Part shown: positions 10,000 to 18,939 of the stretch, piece by piece
Layout of the letters: every line of letters starts with the position of its first letter
Position numbering within the stretch: position 1 is the first letter of the stretch
Source of the DNA: Rhodoferax fermentans
GTDB lineage: Bacteria > Pseudomonadota > Gammaproteobacteria > Burkholderiales > Burkholderiaceae_C
NCBI RefSeq assembly: GCF_002017865.1
Contig: NZ_MTJN01000002.1
Span: 3,968,001 to 4,032,000 of the forward strand
Direction of reading: 5' to 3'
Length of the DNA: 64,000 bases
Notes under the pieces: generated by a model
What the model was told of the DNA's origin: nothing
Seen by the model: only the letters and a program-made list of their open reading frames with translations
Database searches by the model: none
Program-made: the position numbers and the translations under genes

Positions 10000-10488
10000 T
10001 CAGACTGGCAAGAACCGATTGAGTTCATGCGGTAAAACAGGTTTCAGCTGGGTGATCAAAGCCTCGGCCATCGCGGCCCCCACCGATTCACGCCAGGCGC
10101 TGCTGTCTTTCATGGGCGTCATGTGCACCACCACGGTGGCCAGCAGCAGCAACAAGACCCCGCGCAACACACCAAACAACGCACCCAGCGCCCGGTCCAG
10201 CGGGTTCAGGCCCACGGCAGCGGTCAGTTTCTTGATCAGCACCACCACCAGACCACCCAACAGGATCACCAGCACAAACACCAGCAAGAAACCTGCCGCG
10301 TAACGCATCGGTGCACTGGCGCCGCTCATCGGCAGCTGCTGCGCGGCATCCAGCGCCAGCCACTGCGCCAGCACAAAAGCCAGCACCCAGTTCACCAGCG
10401 ACAGCACCTCGTACACCAGGCCGCGCCAGGCCCCGAGCACCATCGAGAACAGCAACACCGCAGCAAAAATCCAGTCCAACGCAGGCAT
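10000..10488 (-). CDS. cvpA: CvpA family membrane protein
   Basis: A 162-residue integral membrane protein with four predicted helices; the N-terminal stretch LDWIFAAVLLFSMVLGAWRG (quoted as LDWIFAAVLLF and SMVLGAWRG) is the family hallmark. CvpA proteins are linked to colicin V production and envelope stress, mechanism unclear. ATG 10488 is chosen over TTG 10500, since the upstream codons add only MLVT and the dedD stop lies at 10501-10503. It sits between dedD and purF, matching the conserved gene order. Confidence 0.92.
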   Translation of the reverse strand: MPALDWIFAAVLLFSMVLGAWRGLVYEVLSLVNWVLAFVLAQWLALDAAQQLPMSGASAPMRYAAGFLLVFVLVILLGGLVVVLIKKLTAAVGLNPLDRALGALFGVLRGVLLLLLATVVVHMTPMKDSSAWRESVGAAMAEALITQLKPVLPHELNRFLPV

Positions 10489-10500
10489 GGTCACCAACAA

Positions 10501-11331
10501 CTACAGCGTCAACAAGGCAGCGGGCAAATTGAGTTTTTTGATTTTGTCAGCCACCTTATCGGCCTCGGCCTTGCTGGTGAAGGGGCCGGCACGCACCCGG
10601 ATGCGCCGCCCTTCCTTGGTGTCGGCGGTCTGGGCATAGGTTTTCACGCCGGCGCGCTCCAACTTGACCCGCACCTCATGTGCGCGGGCATTGTCAGAAA
10701 AAGCGCCCACCTGCACCACATAGCGCTCGGCGGTGGCACTCGCGGCTTTGGCGGGTGCGGCTGCCGAGCTGGCGGCCTTGGGTGCCTTGACAGCGGTTTC
10801 TGCCGGTTTGTCGACGGGCTTGGGCTCAGGCTTGCCTTCCAACAGCGCCAGCGCCCGGTTGGCATCGGCCGGGGTGGCCGCCGGTTTGGGGCTGGCAGGC
10901 GCCTCTTTGACTACGGTATTTGTAGCTACCTGCCCTTTATCTACCTGGGCTGGAGGCTGTTTTGATTCTGCAATTTTGTCCGCAGCCGGTTTGGGTGCGG
11001 TGGCAGCAGCGGCTTGTGCAGCCGGTTCAGCCGCCACCGGGCTGGTTGGCGCAGCGGTGTCCGCACTGGCTTGGGTTGGTTTGGCTGGGCTGGCCGGGAT
11101 CACCAGGGGCAGCACCTTGTTTTTGTCGGGAATCACAATCGGGGTGTCCACCGCAATCGGGCGCGGCTGCTTGTCAAACAGCAGCGGCAGGCCAATCACG
11201 GCCACCAGCACAAGCACCGTGGCACCAGCCAGCCGGTATTTGGCGCGCTGGCGGATGGCTTCGATGCTGGGCGGCTGCCCGGATGCTCTCGGAGAGTCAT
11301 CGGCGCCCTTGCGAAACTTGAAAAAAGCCAT
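10501..11331 (-). CDS. dedD: DedD-like SPOR-domain cell-division protein
   Basis: A 276-residue bitopic membrane protein: short cytoplasmic N-terminus, one membrane helix near residues 33-52 (LAGATVLVLVAVIGLPLL), a long Ala/Pro/Lys linker, and a C-terminal SPOR domain (residues 200-276, YVVQVGAFSDNARAHEV, RIRVRAGPFTSKAEAD) that binds denuded peptidoglycan at the septum. It sits between folC and cvpA as expected for DedD. Part of the linker (about residues 122-137) is encoded by a copy of the dispersed repeat, inserted without breaking the frame. Confidence 0.88.
   Translation of the reverse strand: MAFFKFRKGADDSPRASGQPPSIEAIRQRAKYRLAGATVLVLVAVIGLPLLFDKQPRPIAVDTPIVIPDKNKVLPLVIPASPAKPTQASADTAAPTSPVAAEPAAQAAAATAPKPAADKIAESKQPPAQVDKGQVATNTVVKEAPASPKPAATPADANRALALLEGKPEPKPVDKPAETAVKAPKAASSAAAPAKAASATAERYVVQVGAFSDNARAHEVRVKLERAGVKTYAQTADTKEGRRIRVRAGPFTSKAEADKVADKIKKLNLPAALLTL
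10921..10966 (+). repeat. Dispersed TAGCT/AGGGC repeat, copy inside dedD
   Basis: TGTAGCTACCTGCCC, then GGGCTGGAGGC about ten bases later and a T-rich tail, follow the repeat consensus seen in intergenic copies (for example 49684-49730). The copy is in the dedD linker-coding region and is read through in frame on the opposite strand. Confidence 0.7.
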
Positions 11332-11350
11332 GCTGGTGTGTGGAGGTGGT

Positions 11351-12667
11351 TCAGGAGGTGGGCAGATGCCTGGCGGCCAGTCGGGGCACGCCGTCTTTCA
11401 AGACGCCGCCCACGGTGTAAAACGACCCGAAGACAACAATTCTATCAGCGGGGTCGGCGCCAGCCAGGGCCGCCTGCAGAGCCGCCTCGGGGTCGGAGTG
11501 CACGCTGGCACTGGCGTCTTTGCGGGTGTTCTGGGCTTGCCAGCGCTGCAACAGCTCGGCCCCAGACAGCGCACGTTCGGTCGGCAAGTCGGTGAAATAC
11601 CACTTGTCGATGACCGGGCCAATACGTGCCAGCATGGTGGCCAGGTCCTTGTCGGCCATCGCGCCAAAGACCGCATGGGTGGTCGGGAAATACCCCATGG
11701 CGTCCAGGTTGGCAGTGAGCGCTGCCACCGCATGCGGGTTGTGCGCCACGTCCAGCACCAGGGTGGGCTGGCCCGGCACAATCTGAAAACGCCCGGGCAA
11801 ATCGGCCATCAACAAACCGGCGCGCACCGACTGTGCACTCACTGGCAAACGCTCCCGCAACGCGGTCAGCGCCGACAACACACCAGCGGCGTTGAGCAGC
11901 TGGTTGGCACCACGCAGCGCCGGGTAGGCCAGCCCGGCAAAACGCCGCCCACGCCCAGCCCAGCCCCATTGTTGTTTGTCGCCGGACACATTGAAGTCCA
12001 CGCCAACACGCCACAGATCCGCCTCGACCTCCAGCGCGCGGTCCAACACACTTTGCGGCGGCACCGGATCACTCACAATCACCGGTTTGCCGGTGCGCAT
12101 GATGCCGGCCTTCTCGTAACCAATGGCCTCGCGGTCGTCACCCAGCAAGGCCATGTGGTCCAGGTCGACGCTGGTGATGATGGCGCAGTCGGGCTCGATG
12201 ATGTTGACGGCATCCAGGCGCCCACCCAGGCCCACTTCCAGAACCACCACATCCAGCGGGTGCTGCCGCATCACATGCAGGATGGCCAGGGTGGAAAACT
12301 CGAAGTAGGTCAGCGACACTTCATCGCCTTTTTTGCACCTAGCCCTTTCCACATCAGCAAAAGCCGCTACCAATTCTGCAGCTTTGACGGGCTCGCCATT
12401 GAGCCGCAGGCGCTCTTCAAAGTGCACCAGGTGGGGCGAGGTGTAGACGCCGGTGCGGTAACCGGCCTGCCGCAAAATGGCCTCCAGCATGGCACAGGTC
12501 GAGCCCTTGCCGTTGGTGCCGGCCACAGTGATCACCGGGCAGTTCAGGCGGATGGTCATGCGCTCGGCCACCGTGCGAACACGCTCCAGAGTCATGTCGA
12601 TGGCGGTCGGGTGGAGTTGCTCGCAGTACGCAAGCCAGTCATTGAGGGTGTCAAAGGAATGTGTCAT
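11351..12667 (-). CDS. folC: Bifunctional folylpolyglutamate / dihydrofolate synthase
   Basis: A 438-residue Mur-ligase-like enzyme adding glutamate to dihydropteroate and folates. The ATP-binding loop GTNGKGSTCAMLEA is near residue 49, with GLGGRLDAVNII near 145 and VLDVAHNPHAVAAL near 290, all expected FolC motifs. Length is normal. It starts the minus-strand run folC-dedD-cvpA-purF-metZ-gltX; the gene usually found just upstream in this cluster, accD, is not here. The segment around 12332-12372 has weak similarity to the dispersed repeat. Confidence 0.95.
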   Translation of the reverse strand: MTHSFDTLNDWLAYCEQLHPTAIDMTLERVRTVAERMTIRLNCPVITVAGTNGKGSTCAMLEAILRQAGYRTGVYTSPHLVHFEERLRLNGEPVKAAELVAAFADVERARCKKGDEVSLTYFEFSTLAILHVMRQHPLDVVVLEVGLGGRLDAVNIIEPDCAIITSVDLDHMALLGDDREAIGYEKAGIMRTGKPVIVSDPVPPQSVLDRALEVEADLWRVGVDFNVSGDKQQWGWAGRGRRFAGLAYPALRGANQLLNAAGVLSALTALRERLPVSAQSVRAGLLMADLPGRFQIVPGQPTLVLDVAHNPHAVAALTANLDAMGYFPTTHAVFGAMADKDLATMLARIGPVIDKWYFTDLPTERALSGAELLQRWQAQNTRKDASASVHSDPEAALQAALAGADPADRIVVFGSFYTVGGVLKDGVPRLAARHLPTS

Positions 12668-12735
12668 AGCGGCGCCAATTGTCGCGCAGGCCGGAGCACC
12701 TGCAGCCGGGCCCGGTCAATGGCATCATGGCGGGC

Positions 12736-13110
12736 ATGAAAAACACCGCCCCCTCCTCCTCGACCGTCAACGTGTACGGCATTCCCAACTGCGACACCGT
12801 CAAAAAAGCCCGCACCTGGCTCACCGACCAGGGTGTGGAGGTCCAGTTCCACGACTTCAAGAAGCAAGGTGTGCCTGCAGACCTGTTGCCAGGCTGGCTC
12901 GCGGCCATTGGCTGGGAAACCCTGGTCAACCGCAAAGGCACCACCTGGCGCAAGCTCGATGAAACCACGCGCGCTGCCGTGGTGGACGATGCGTCGGCTA
13001 CGGCGCTGATGCTGGCGAATCCGAGTGTGATCAAACGCCCTGTGGTGGTGTGGGCCGATGGCGCGGTCAGCGTGGGATTTACGGCGGAAGCGTTTGCTGG
13101 GCGGGTGTGA
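12736..13110 (+). CDS. ArsC-family (Spx/YffB-like) reductase
   Basis: A 124-residue thioredoxin-fold protein of the ArsC/Spx superfamily: VYGIPNCDTVKKARTWL at the N-terminus (single Cys, the YffB/Spx pattern), VNRKGTTWRKLDE in the middle and PSVIKRPVVVWADG near the end. Related proteins use a single cysteine with glutathione; arsenate reduction is not certain for this subgroup. An ATG at 12727 adds three residues. It is divergent from folC, with 68 bp between starts. Confidence 0.85.
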   Translation: MKNTAPSSSTVNVYGIPNCDTVKKARTWLTDQGVEVQFHDFKKQGVPADLLPGWLAAIGWETLVNRKGTTWRKLDETTRAAVVDDASATALMLANPSVIKRPVVVWADGAVSVGFTAEAFAGRV

Positions 13111-13170
13111 GGGAGGATAGTTGCCTGTCATGCGGATGATGCTTGCAAGGCACGCGTGAGACGACCCGCA

Positions 13171-13410
13171 AGGCAGGCCCTTGGGGGCAGCTTCCTCATA
13201 CTGGGGTACCAGAAATCGTCAGCCGCCCCCAAGGGCCTGCCTCGCTGGCGACTTTGGCAAGTTCGTGGATCGTGGTTTTCTATCGCCAAGGCTCGAACCG
13301 GATTTCGGTATCTCAAAGAACGCGCAACCGTCAACGCTATCGGCGTAGTAGCCAGACAGGGTGCCCCCCGATTTCTGGTACCCCAGTATGAGGGGGGCGC
13401 CCTGTCTGGC
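13171..13410. repeat. Two hairpins with mutually complementary loops
   Basis: Hairpin A: 18 perfect base pairs between 13171-13188 and 13225-13242. Hairpin B: 19 positions between 13351-13369 and 13392-13410, with one G-T wobble. The 24-nt loop segment of A (13195-13218) is the exact reverse complement of 13369-13392, the loop of B. This fills most of the 400-bp gap between the ArsC-like gene and ppnP. The short open frames here are by-products of the repeat. Confidence 0.88.
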
Positions 13411-13513
13411 TGCTGCGCAGCGATCACTCACAAAGCAACGCTTGGCCCGGAAGTGACGTTGTGCAAGCTCCCCTAAAATCCCAAGCTTTCACCGCCCGGA
13501 AAACAGCAGCACC

Positions 13514-13840
13514 ATGACCACCACCCATATCGACAACGTGAACGTCGCCACCAAAGCCAATGTGTACTTTGACGGCAAATGTGTCAGCCACAGTTTCACC
13601 GAGGCCGACGGCAGCAAAAAGTCGATCGGCGTGATCCTACCGGCCACCCTCACCTTCAACACTGGCGCGCCCGAGATCATGGAATGTGTGGCGGGCAGCT
13701 GTGAGTACAAACTCGACGGCACCAATGTCTGGGTCAAGTCGTCCGAGGGCGAGAAGTTCAGCGTGCCTGGCAACAGCAAGTTCCAGATCCGGGTGACCGA
13801 AGGGTTTGAGGCGTACCACTACATCTGCAGCTTCGTCTAA
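13514..13840 (+). CDS. ppnP: Pyrimidine/purine nucleoside phosphorylase (PpnP, DUF1255)
   Basis: A 108-residue cupin-like protein matching PpnP: ANVYFDGKCVSHSF near residue 15, GVILPATLTFNTGAPEIMEC (cited as GVILPATLTFN and GAPEIMEC) near 40 and PGNSKFQIRV near 84. The family phosphorolyses several nucleosides with broad specificity. Length is typical. It stands alone between the hairpin repeat and argG. Confidence 0.92.
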   Translation: MTTTHIDNVNVATKANVYFDGKCVSHSFTEADGSKKSIGVILPATLTFNTGAPEIMECVAGSCEYKLDGTNVWVKSSEGEKFSVPGNSKFQIRVTEGFEAYHYICSFV

Positions 13841-13970
13841 TTGTTGATGATCGACGAAGAAAACGCCCTGGCGTCGTTGCGCCGCCTTGCCGTACAAAGG
13901 CGTACTGTCTGCGGCGTCGCGCCTAGCCAGGCCGCTTTTTCGCCGATCCGAGACGACTTGTTGAGTTTAT

Positions 13971-15350
<1,380 letters not shown>

Positions 15351-15373
15351 GCCACTTCAGGTCTGCCCAAAAA

Positions 15374-15414
15374 CAAAGCCCGCTTGGCGACCTGCTTAGC
15401 GGGCTTTGTTGTTT
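15374..15414 (+). terminator. argG terminator
   Basis: CAAAGCCCGCT (15374-15384) pairs with AGCGGGCTTTG (15398-15408), followed by TTGTTTTT. A diverged copy follows the argG remnant at 16841. Confidence 0.88.
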
Positions 15415-15421
15415 TTGAGCT

Positions 15422-16354
15422 TTACGCTGCGCTGCCTTTGGGTGGCTTGATACGGACACGGGGCTTTGACTTTGTGGGCTCGGTGGGCAATGCGTGCTCC
15501 AGCAAATCGGACGCACCAGGCACCGAAAGGTAGTTGGCTTTGCTCACCACCTTTTTACCCGTTTTGGCCTCCAACGCTTTGCGGGCGTTGCCAGCAATCT
15601 TTCCGCCTTCTTTGGCAGAAGTGCGGTTCTCATCAAAGCCCATGGCATCGCTGCGTCGGGCAATCTCGGTGGTGCTGGCCTCGCCCAACATGGTAAAGAT
15701 CAGCTCCAGATCGGTCATATGGTCGCGCAGGTTGTTGCCGGTCTTGACCGAATCCAGTCCTTTAAGCTGGCTGTGTTCGGTCGGTGTCACGCCAAAAGTA
15801 GCACGGGCGATTTCAGCGGTCAGGATCGAATACTCTCTGCCTTCAGCCACGCCACGCGCCTTCCACTCGTCGGTCAACTCACCACGCACCGAGATGGAGC
15901 GCAGCCTCTTCTCAATCCACGCCTGTGGGTAGCCCTTGGCCTGGTACAGCTCGCGGGCACGGGCACTGGCCAGCTCGGGGTTTTCGATCTCTTTGACTCG
16001 CTCGTAACCCACTTGCGCCAGCCAGCGCTTGAACGGCTCTGCCTTGGGTGACGGGATAGACTGGATGATCCGAAACAGACCTTCGGTGTTGGCGCAGTTG
16101 GTTTCGCGCATCTTGCCATCCGATGCCTTTAGCGCAAGGGGGGTACAAGTTGTACCCCAGTTGGCATCCAGTGATGGGTCGCGGCTGCGCATCTTCTTCA
16201 TGTACTGCCGTGGGTCCGCCGAGTCGGTCAACACCCCCACCACATCCACAACCGAAAACCACCATTCCGAGTTGTGCCAAACACGGCGAATGGTGGTTTC
16301 TTGAAAAACCGCGACATGGTTCGCTGGCTCGGCAGGAAATGTGGCTTTCTTCAT
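15422..16354 (-). CDS. BRO-N / DinD-like antirepressor-family protein, SOS-box controlled
   Basis: A 310-residue protein. Residues 10-100 form a BRO-N-type domain (TIRRVWHNSEWWFSVVDVVG), followed by LFRIIQSIPSPKAEPFKRWLAQVGYERV (start LFRIIQSIPSPKAEP) and a C-terminal region with NNLRDHMTDLELIFTMLGEAST and AGNARKALEAKTGKKVV (each seen in part). Homologues are often annotated as prophage antirepressors or DNA-damage-inducible protein D. The ATG at 16354 is preferred to TTG 16405 because a perfect CTGT-N8-ACAG box occupies 16372-16387. The gene points back toward argG and stops 71 bp from its end. Confidence 0.85.
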   Translation of the reverse strand: MKKATFPAEPANHVAVFQETTIRRVWHNSEWWFSVVDVVGVLTDSADPRQYMKKMRSRDPSLDANWGTTCTPLALKASDGKMRETNCANTEGLFRIIQSIPSPKAEPFKRWLAQVGYERVKEIENPELASARARELYQAKGYPQAWIEKRLRSISVRGELTDEWKARGVAEGREYSILTAEIARATFGVTPTEHSQLKGLDSVKTGNNLRDHMTDLELIFTMLGEASTTEIARRSDAMGFDENRTSAKEGGKIAGNARKALEAKTGKKVVSKANYLSVPGASDLLEHALPTEPTKSKPRVRIKPPKGSAA

Positions 16355-16371
16355 AGAGTATCCAAAGAAAA

Positions 16372-16387
16372 CTGTTATTTTATACAG
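16372..16387 (-). promoter_or_regulatory. LexA-type SOS box upstream of the BRO-N gene
   Basis: CTGT, eight A/T bases, ACAG: an exact match to the LexA consensus used in gamma- and betaproteobacteria, 18 bp upstream of the chosen start codon and so likely overlapping the promoter or the transcript start. Repression by LexA is inferred. Confidence 0.7.
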
Positions 16388-16425
16388 TATTTCAACATTC
16401 AACAACGAGTCATACCAAGGGCCTT

Positions 16426-16680
16426 TCAGCCACTCAGGAGCCAGAACCGACTGAGGCTTGGGGAAACTGGCTTCGACGTTGGTACCCAGTTGTACTCAAT
16501 AGCCTGTGCCACATACCAGCGGCAATCTTCGGATGCGGACAACTTGTCCAGCAGTGCCAACTGGCGGTACCAAGGCCATTGTGCAAGCACCGCTTGTACA
16601 AATTCCGCATCCGGCCACGCATCGCCAAAAGCATGCATGTACTTCAGTTTGCGCGGTGAAAAACCATCATCTCGGTTAAT
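16426..16680 (-). pseudogene. Remnant of a DUF1016 (YhcG-type) nuclease gene
   Basis: The minus strand encodes GFSPRKLKYMHAFGDAWPD, then FVQAVLAQWPWYRQLALLDKL and RWYVAQAIEYNW (read in pieces). This is the middle part of the DUF1016 N-terminal domain, comparable to GFTRPNLFRMRQFFETY and LPWTHNLIILS in the intact gene at 46664. No start region and no PD-(D/E)XK nuclease domain remain, so it is a fragment of about 85 codons. It lies between the SOS-controlled gene and the argG remnant. Confidence 0.7.
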
Positions 16681-16700
16681 GCCGTGCGCAAATCATGCGC

Positions 16701-16817
16701 CAACTGACCATGCGCAACCTAGACATCACCGACACCCGCGCCAAACTCGGCGTGTACGCCAAGGCCGGCATGCTGGAGCTGGGCAAGGGTGAGGACTTAT
16801 TGAAGCTGGGTAAATAG
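16701..16817 (+). pseudogene. Duplicated 3' end of argG
   Basis: This stretch repeats argG 15234-15350 with mostly third-position differences: it reads [23 protein letters not shown], then [15 protein letters not shown] and a TAG stop. It continues through the downstream terminator. No upstream argG sequence is attached. Confidence 0.92.
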
Positions 16818-16840
16818 GCCGCTTCAGGTCATCCAAATAC

Positions 16841-16876
16841 AAAGCCCGCCAGGTGAAAGCTTGGCGGGCTTTTCTA
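16841..16876 (+). terminator. Duplicated argG terminator
   Basis: AAAGCCCGCCA (16841-16851) pairs with TGGCGGGCTTT (16862-16872), followed by TTTC. It corresponds to the terminator at 15374 but with a changed loop; both stem arms changed together (CGCT/AGCG versus CGCCA/TGGCG). Confidence 0.85.
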
Positions 16877-16911
16877 ACTTTCCCTCTTACCCCTCGTACT
16901 TGTGGCGTATA

Positions 16912-17763
16912 TCAGCCCTCGGGCAAATCGAATCCAGGTAGCGTAACCTGCTCGATCGCGCCAGCCGGAGAATGCCCAGCAGGAAAAAAGGCACCAGCCG
17001 ACGCCAACGTTTGCTGCGTCACAAGTGCACCAGCACAGATGCGTGTGAGTAAGTCCTCTGCCTGGGGTTCCAGATCCACCAACAAGCCCAGGACGTTGAG
17101 CACGTTCAGCAATTCGGTCGTGTATTCGGGCAACCAGTGGTCTGGCTGGATATCGCCCAACGGCGATGGCGAGCGGCGGTCACCAATCTGGGGGCGCTCA
17201 CGCGTCTTGCGCCGATAGCTGAACCACTGCACCAGCACCTGCTTGCCGGAGACCTCGTAGTCCCACACGGCTTTCGGCACCGGCTCGATGTAGCCCTGGC
17301 CCACAGTCAGGCGCTGCTGGTCCGGGGAATAGGTCATCTCATCCGGCATGCCTTCGGGTGTGTTCGGGATGGCGCCCCCCGCGGGCACCTGCGGTCGGCG
17401 TCCATCAGGCAGGCGAGGCGGGCCGGCGGGGCACTGCTGGGTAGCGTCCACGAAGCGCTCGCCAAAGGTGTGCAACCAGATGACGCGCCGCCCCAGGGTC
17501 ACCGCTTCAGTGAACAGCGCCGGGTCGGCGGTGAGCGGGATGCGCAGGCCAGGCGTGGCTAGATCCGTCGCGAACCGTCGTATGTACCCGGGATGGGCCG
17601 CGATGGCGGCGATGTAGGCGAACAGATCTTCGGCGCTCACTGGTTGGCCAATTTGATCCTGAAGGCGCGCCAACACCGTGGCACTGATGTTGGAGACACT
17701 TCCGTGGTTGTCCGCCCAAAGAGGGAACACTCGTCCACCAAACGACCCCCTGTAATGGTCTAA
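16912..17763 (-). pseudogene. C-terminal specificity part of type ISP-like restriction enzyme, cut off by an IS
   Basis: The frame from the IS border at 17763 reads LDHYRGSFGGRVFPLW, then VSAEDLFAYIAAIAAHPGY, LRIPLTADPALF, VIWLHTFGERF, VSGKQVLVQWFSYRR and LGDIQPDHWLPEYTTELL. This is the C-terminal specificity domain of type ISP restriction-modification proteins. It continues exactly from the last residues of the ORF ending at 18929 once the IS and one CTAA copy are removed. The only start available is a TTG inside the IS end (17778), so the 284-codon fragment is probably not made or not useful alone. Confidence 0.88.
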
Positions 17764-18939
17764 GGCAACGCTGAACAAGTAGAGTCAAAGCAGGCCCCAG
17801 CGGTATCGAGAAACCGAAGTTGTCGAAATTGCGACCAGCTGAGCTCGCTTTTGCCCCCTTTGAGGCTGTTTCAGGGGGAATTCACCCCCTATTGCGCCCT
17901 CATGGACGCACCTGTGCCATCAGCCTTTGTCGGCAGAGATAGATGTTGGCCAGCGCCAAAGCAGTAAACGCCCGCGTGGCGTTCTTCTGCAACCCACGGT
18001 AACGCACCTTGCCAAAGCCCCACAGGCGCTTGACCACAGCAAATACATGCTCCACGCGTGAGCGGATCTTGGATTTGTTGCGGTTCTTGGCGCGAATGCC
18101 TTCATCGACCACACCAGAGCGGCGACTGCGCTGGTTGGTGAAGTCTTTGGCCTTGGGTGCTGCACTGCGGATCAGCTCCTTCTGGCTGGCGTAGGCACTG
18201 TCGCCATAGACGCGTTGCTCCTTGCCATGCAACAAACTGGGCAGTGGGTGTTTGTCATGCACGTTGGCTGCTGTGACCACCGCATGGTGGGCCAGACCAC
18301 TTTGGCTGTCCACACCGATGTGCAACTTCATGCCAAAGTACCACTGTTGGCCCTTGCGGGTTTGGTGCATGTCCGGGTCGCGCGCCTTATTCGCATTCTT
18401 GGTGGAACTCGGTGCACCAATGATGGTGGCGTCCACAATGGTGCCGGTGTTGAGCTTGAAGCCCTTGCTTTGCAAGACAGCGCCTACTTGGGCAAACAGG
18501 GCTTGGCCAAGTTTGTGCTTGTTGAGGAGTTTGCGAAAGTTCAACACCGTGGTGGCGTCCGGCACAGATTCACGCCCCAGGTCAATGCCCACGAAGCGAC
18601 GCAGGCTCACGCTGTCGTACAGAGCTTCTTCACAGGCCAGGTCTGCCAGGTTGAACCAGTGCTGGATGAAGTGGATGCGCAGCATACGCTCAAGCCCGAT
18701 GGGGGGACGCCCATTACCGGCCTTGGGGTAAAACGGCTCGATGACTTCGCACAGAGCGGCCCAGGGAACGATGACTTCCATGGTCTTCAAGAACTCATCG
18801 CGCCGCGTGGGCTTGCGGTAGGTCTCAAAGCTTTGTTGTTCGGCCATGGCCAGAGTTTGTTGTTTCATCTGCATCTCCTGCTTGGGATGCCACGAACCAT
18901 GCAAGTCATGGGCCAACTGGGGACTTGATCAGTGTTGCC
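17764..18939 (-). mobile_element. IS5-family insertion sequence, 1176 bp
   Basis: The ends are 16-bp inverted repeats matching at 14 positions (GGCAACGCTGAACAAG at 17764 versus the complement of CTTGATCAGTGTTGCC at 18924). Direct CTAA copies at 17760-17763 and 18940-18943 form the 4-bp YTAR target duplication expected for the IS5 subgroup. One transposase gene fills most of it. The element is inserted in a type ISP-like restriction gene and appears complete. Confidence 0.95.
17900..18868 (-). CDS. IS5-family transposase
   Basis: A 322-residue DDE transposase. Diagnostic stretches are VIEPFYPKAGNGRPPIGLERMLRIHF (start VIEPFYPKAGNGRPP), TIVDATIIGAPSSTKNANK (first catalytic Asp), HQTRKGQQWYFGMKLHIGVD (second Asp in this region), VYGDSAYASQKE and a C-terminal RVEHVFAVVKRLWGFGKVRY with the catalytic Glu in RVEH. 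A Shine-Dalgarno (CAGGAG) precedes ATG 18868; the frame is open to 18916. It appears intact. Confidence 0.95.
   Translation of the reverse strand: MKQQTLAMAEQQSFETYRKPTRRDEFLKTMEVIVPWAALCEVIEPFYPKAGNGRPPIGLERMLRIHFIQHWFNLADLACEEALYDSVSLRRFVGIDLGRESVPDATTVLNFRKLLNKHKLGQALFAQVGAVLQSKGFKLNTGTIVDATIIGAPSSTKNANKARDPDMHQTRKGQQWYFGMKLHIGVDSQSGLAHHAVVTAANVHDKHPLPSLLHGKEQRVYGDSAYASQKELIRSAAPKAKDFTNQRSRRSGVVDEGIRAKNRNKSKIRSRVEHVFAVVKRLWGFGKVRYRGLQKNATRAFTALALANIYLCRQRLMAQVRP

Noticed and set aside
12332..12372. Weak reverse-oriented repeat in folC
   Set aside because: Only the CTAGCCCTTT block matches well; the rest could be ordinary coding sequence.
13128..13476. Several overlapping open frames on both strands (for example 13219-13431 minus)
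   Set aside because: They arise from the inverted repeats; the same peptide ILGYQKS appears on both strands, as expected from a palindromic pair, and none has a Shine-Dalgarno or known domain.
16419..16434. GCCTTTCAGCC-ACTC as a third argG piece
   Set aside because: Only about 15 bases match before divergence. Its position after an SOS box parallels 23743, but the match is too short to list as a feature.
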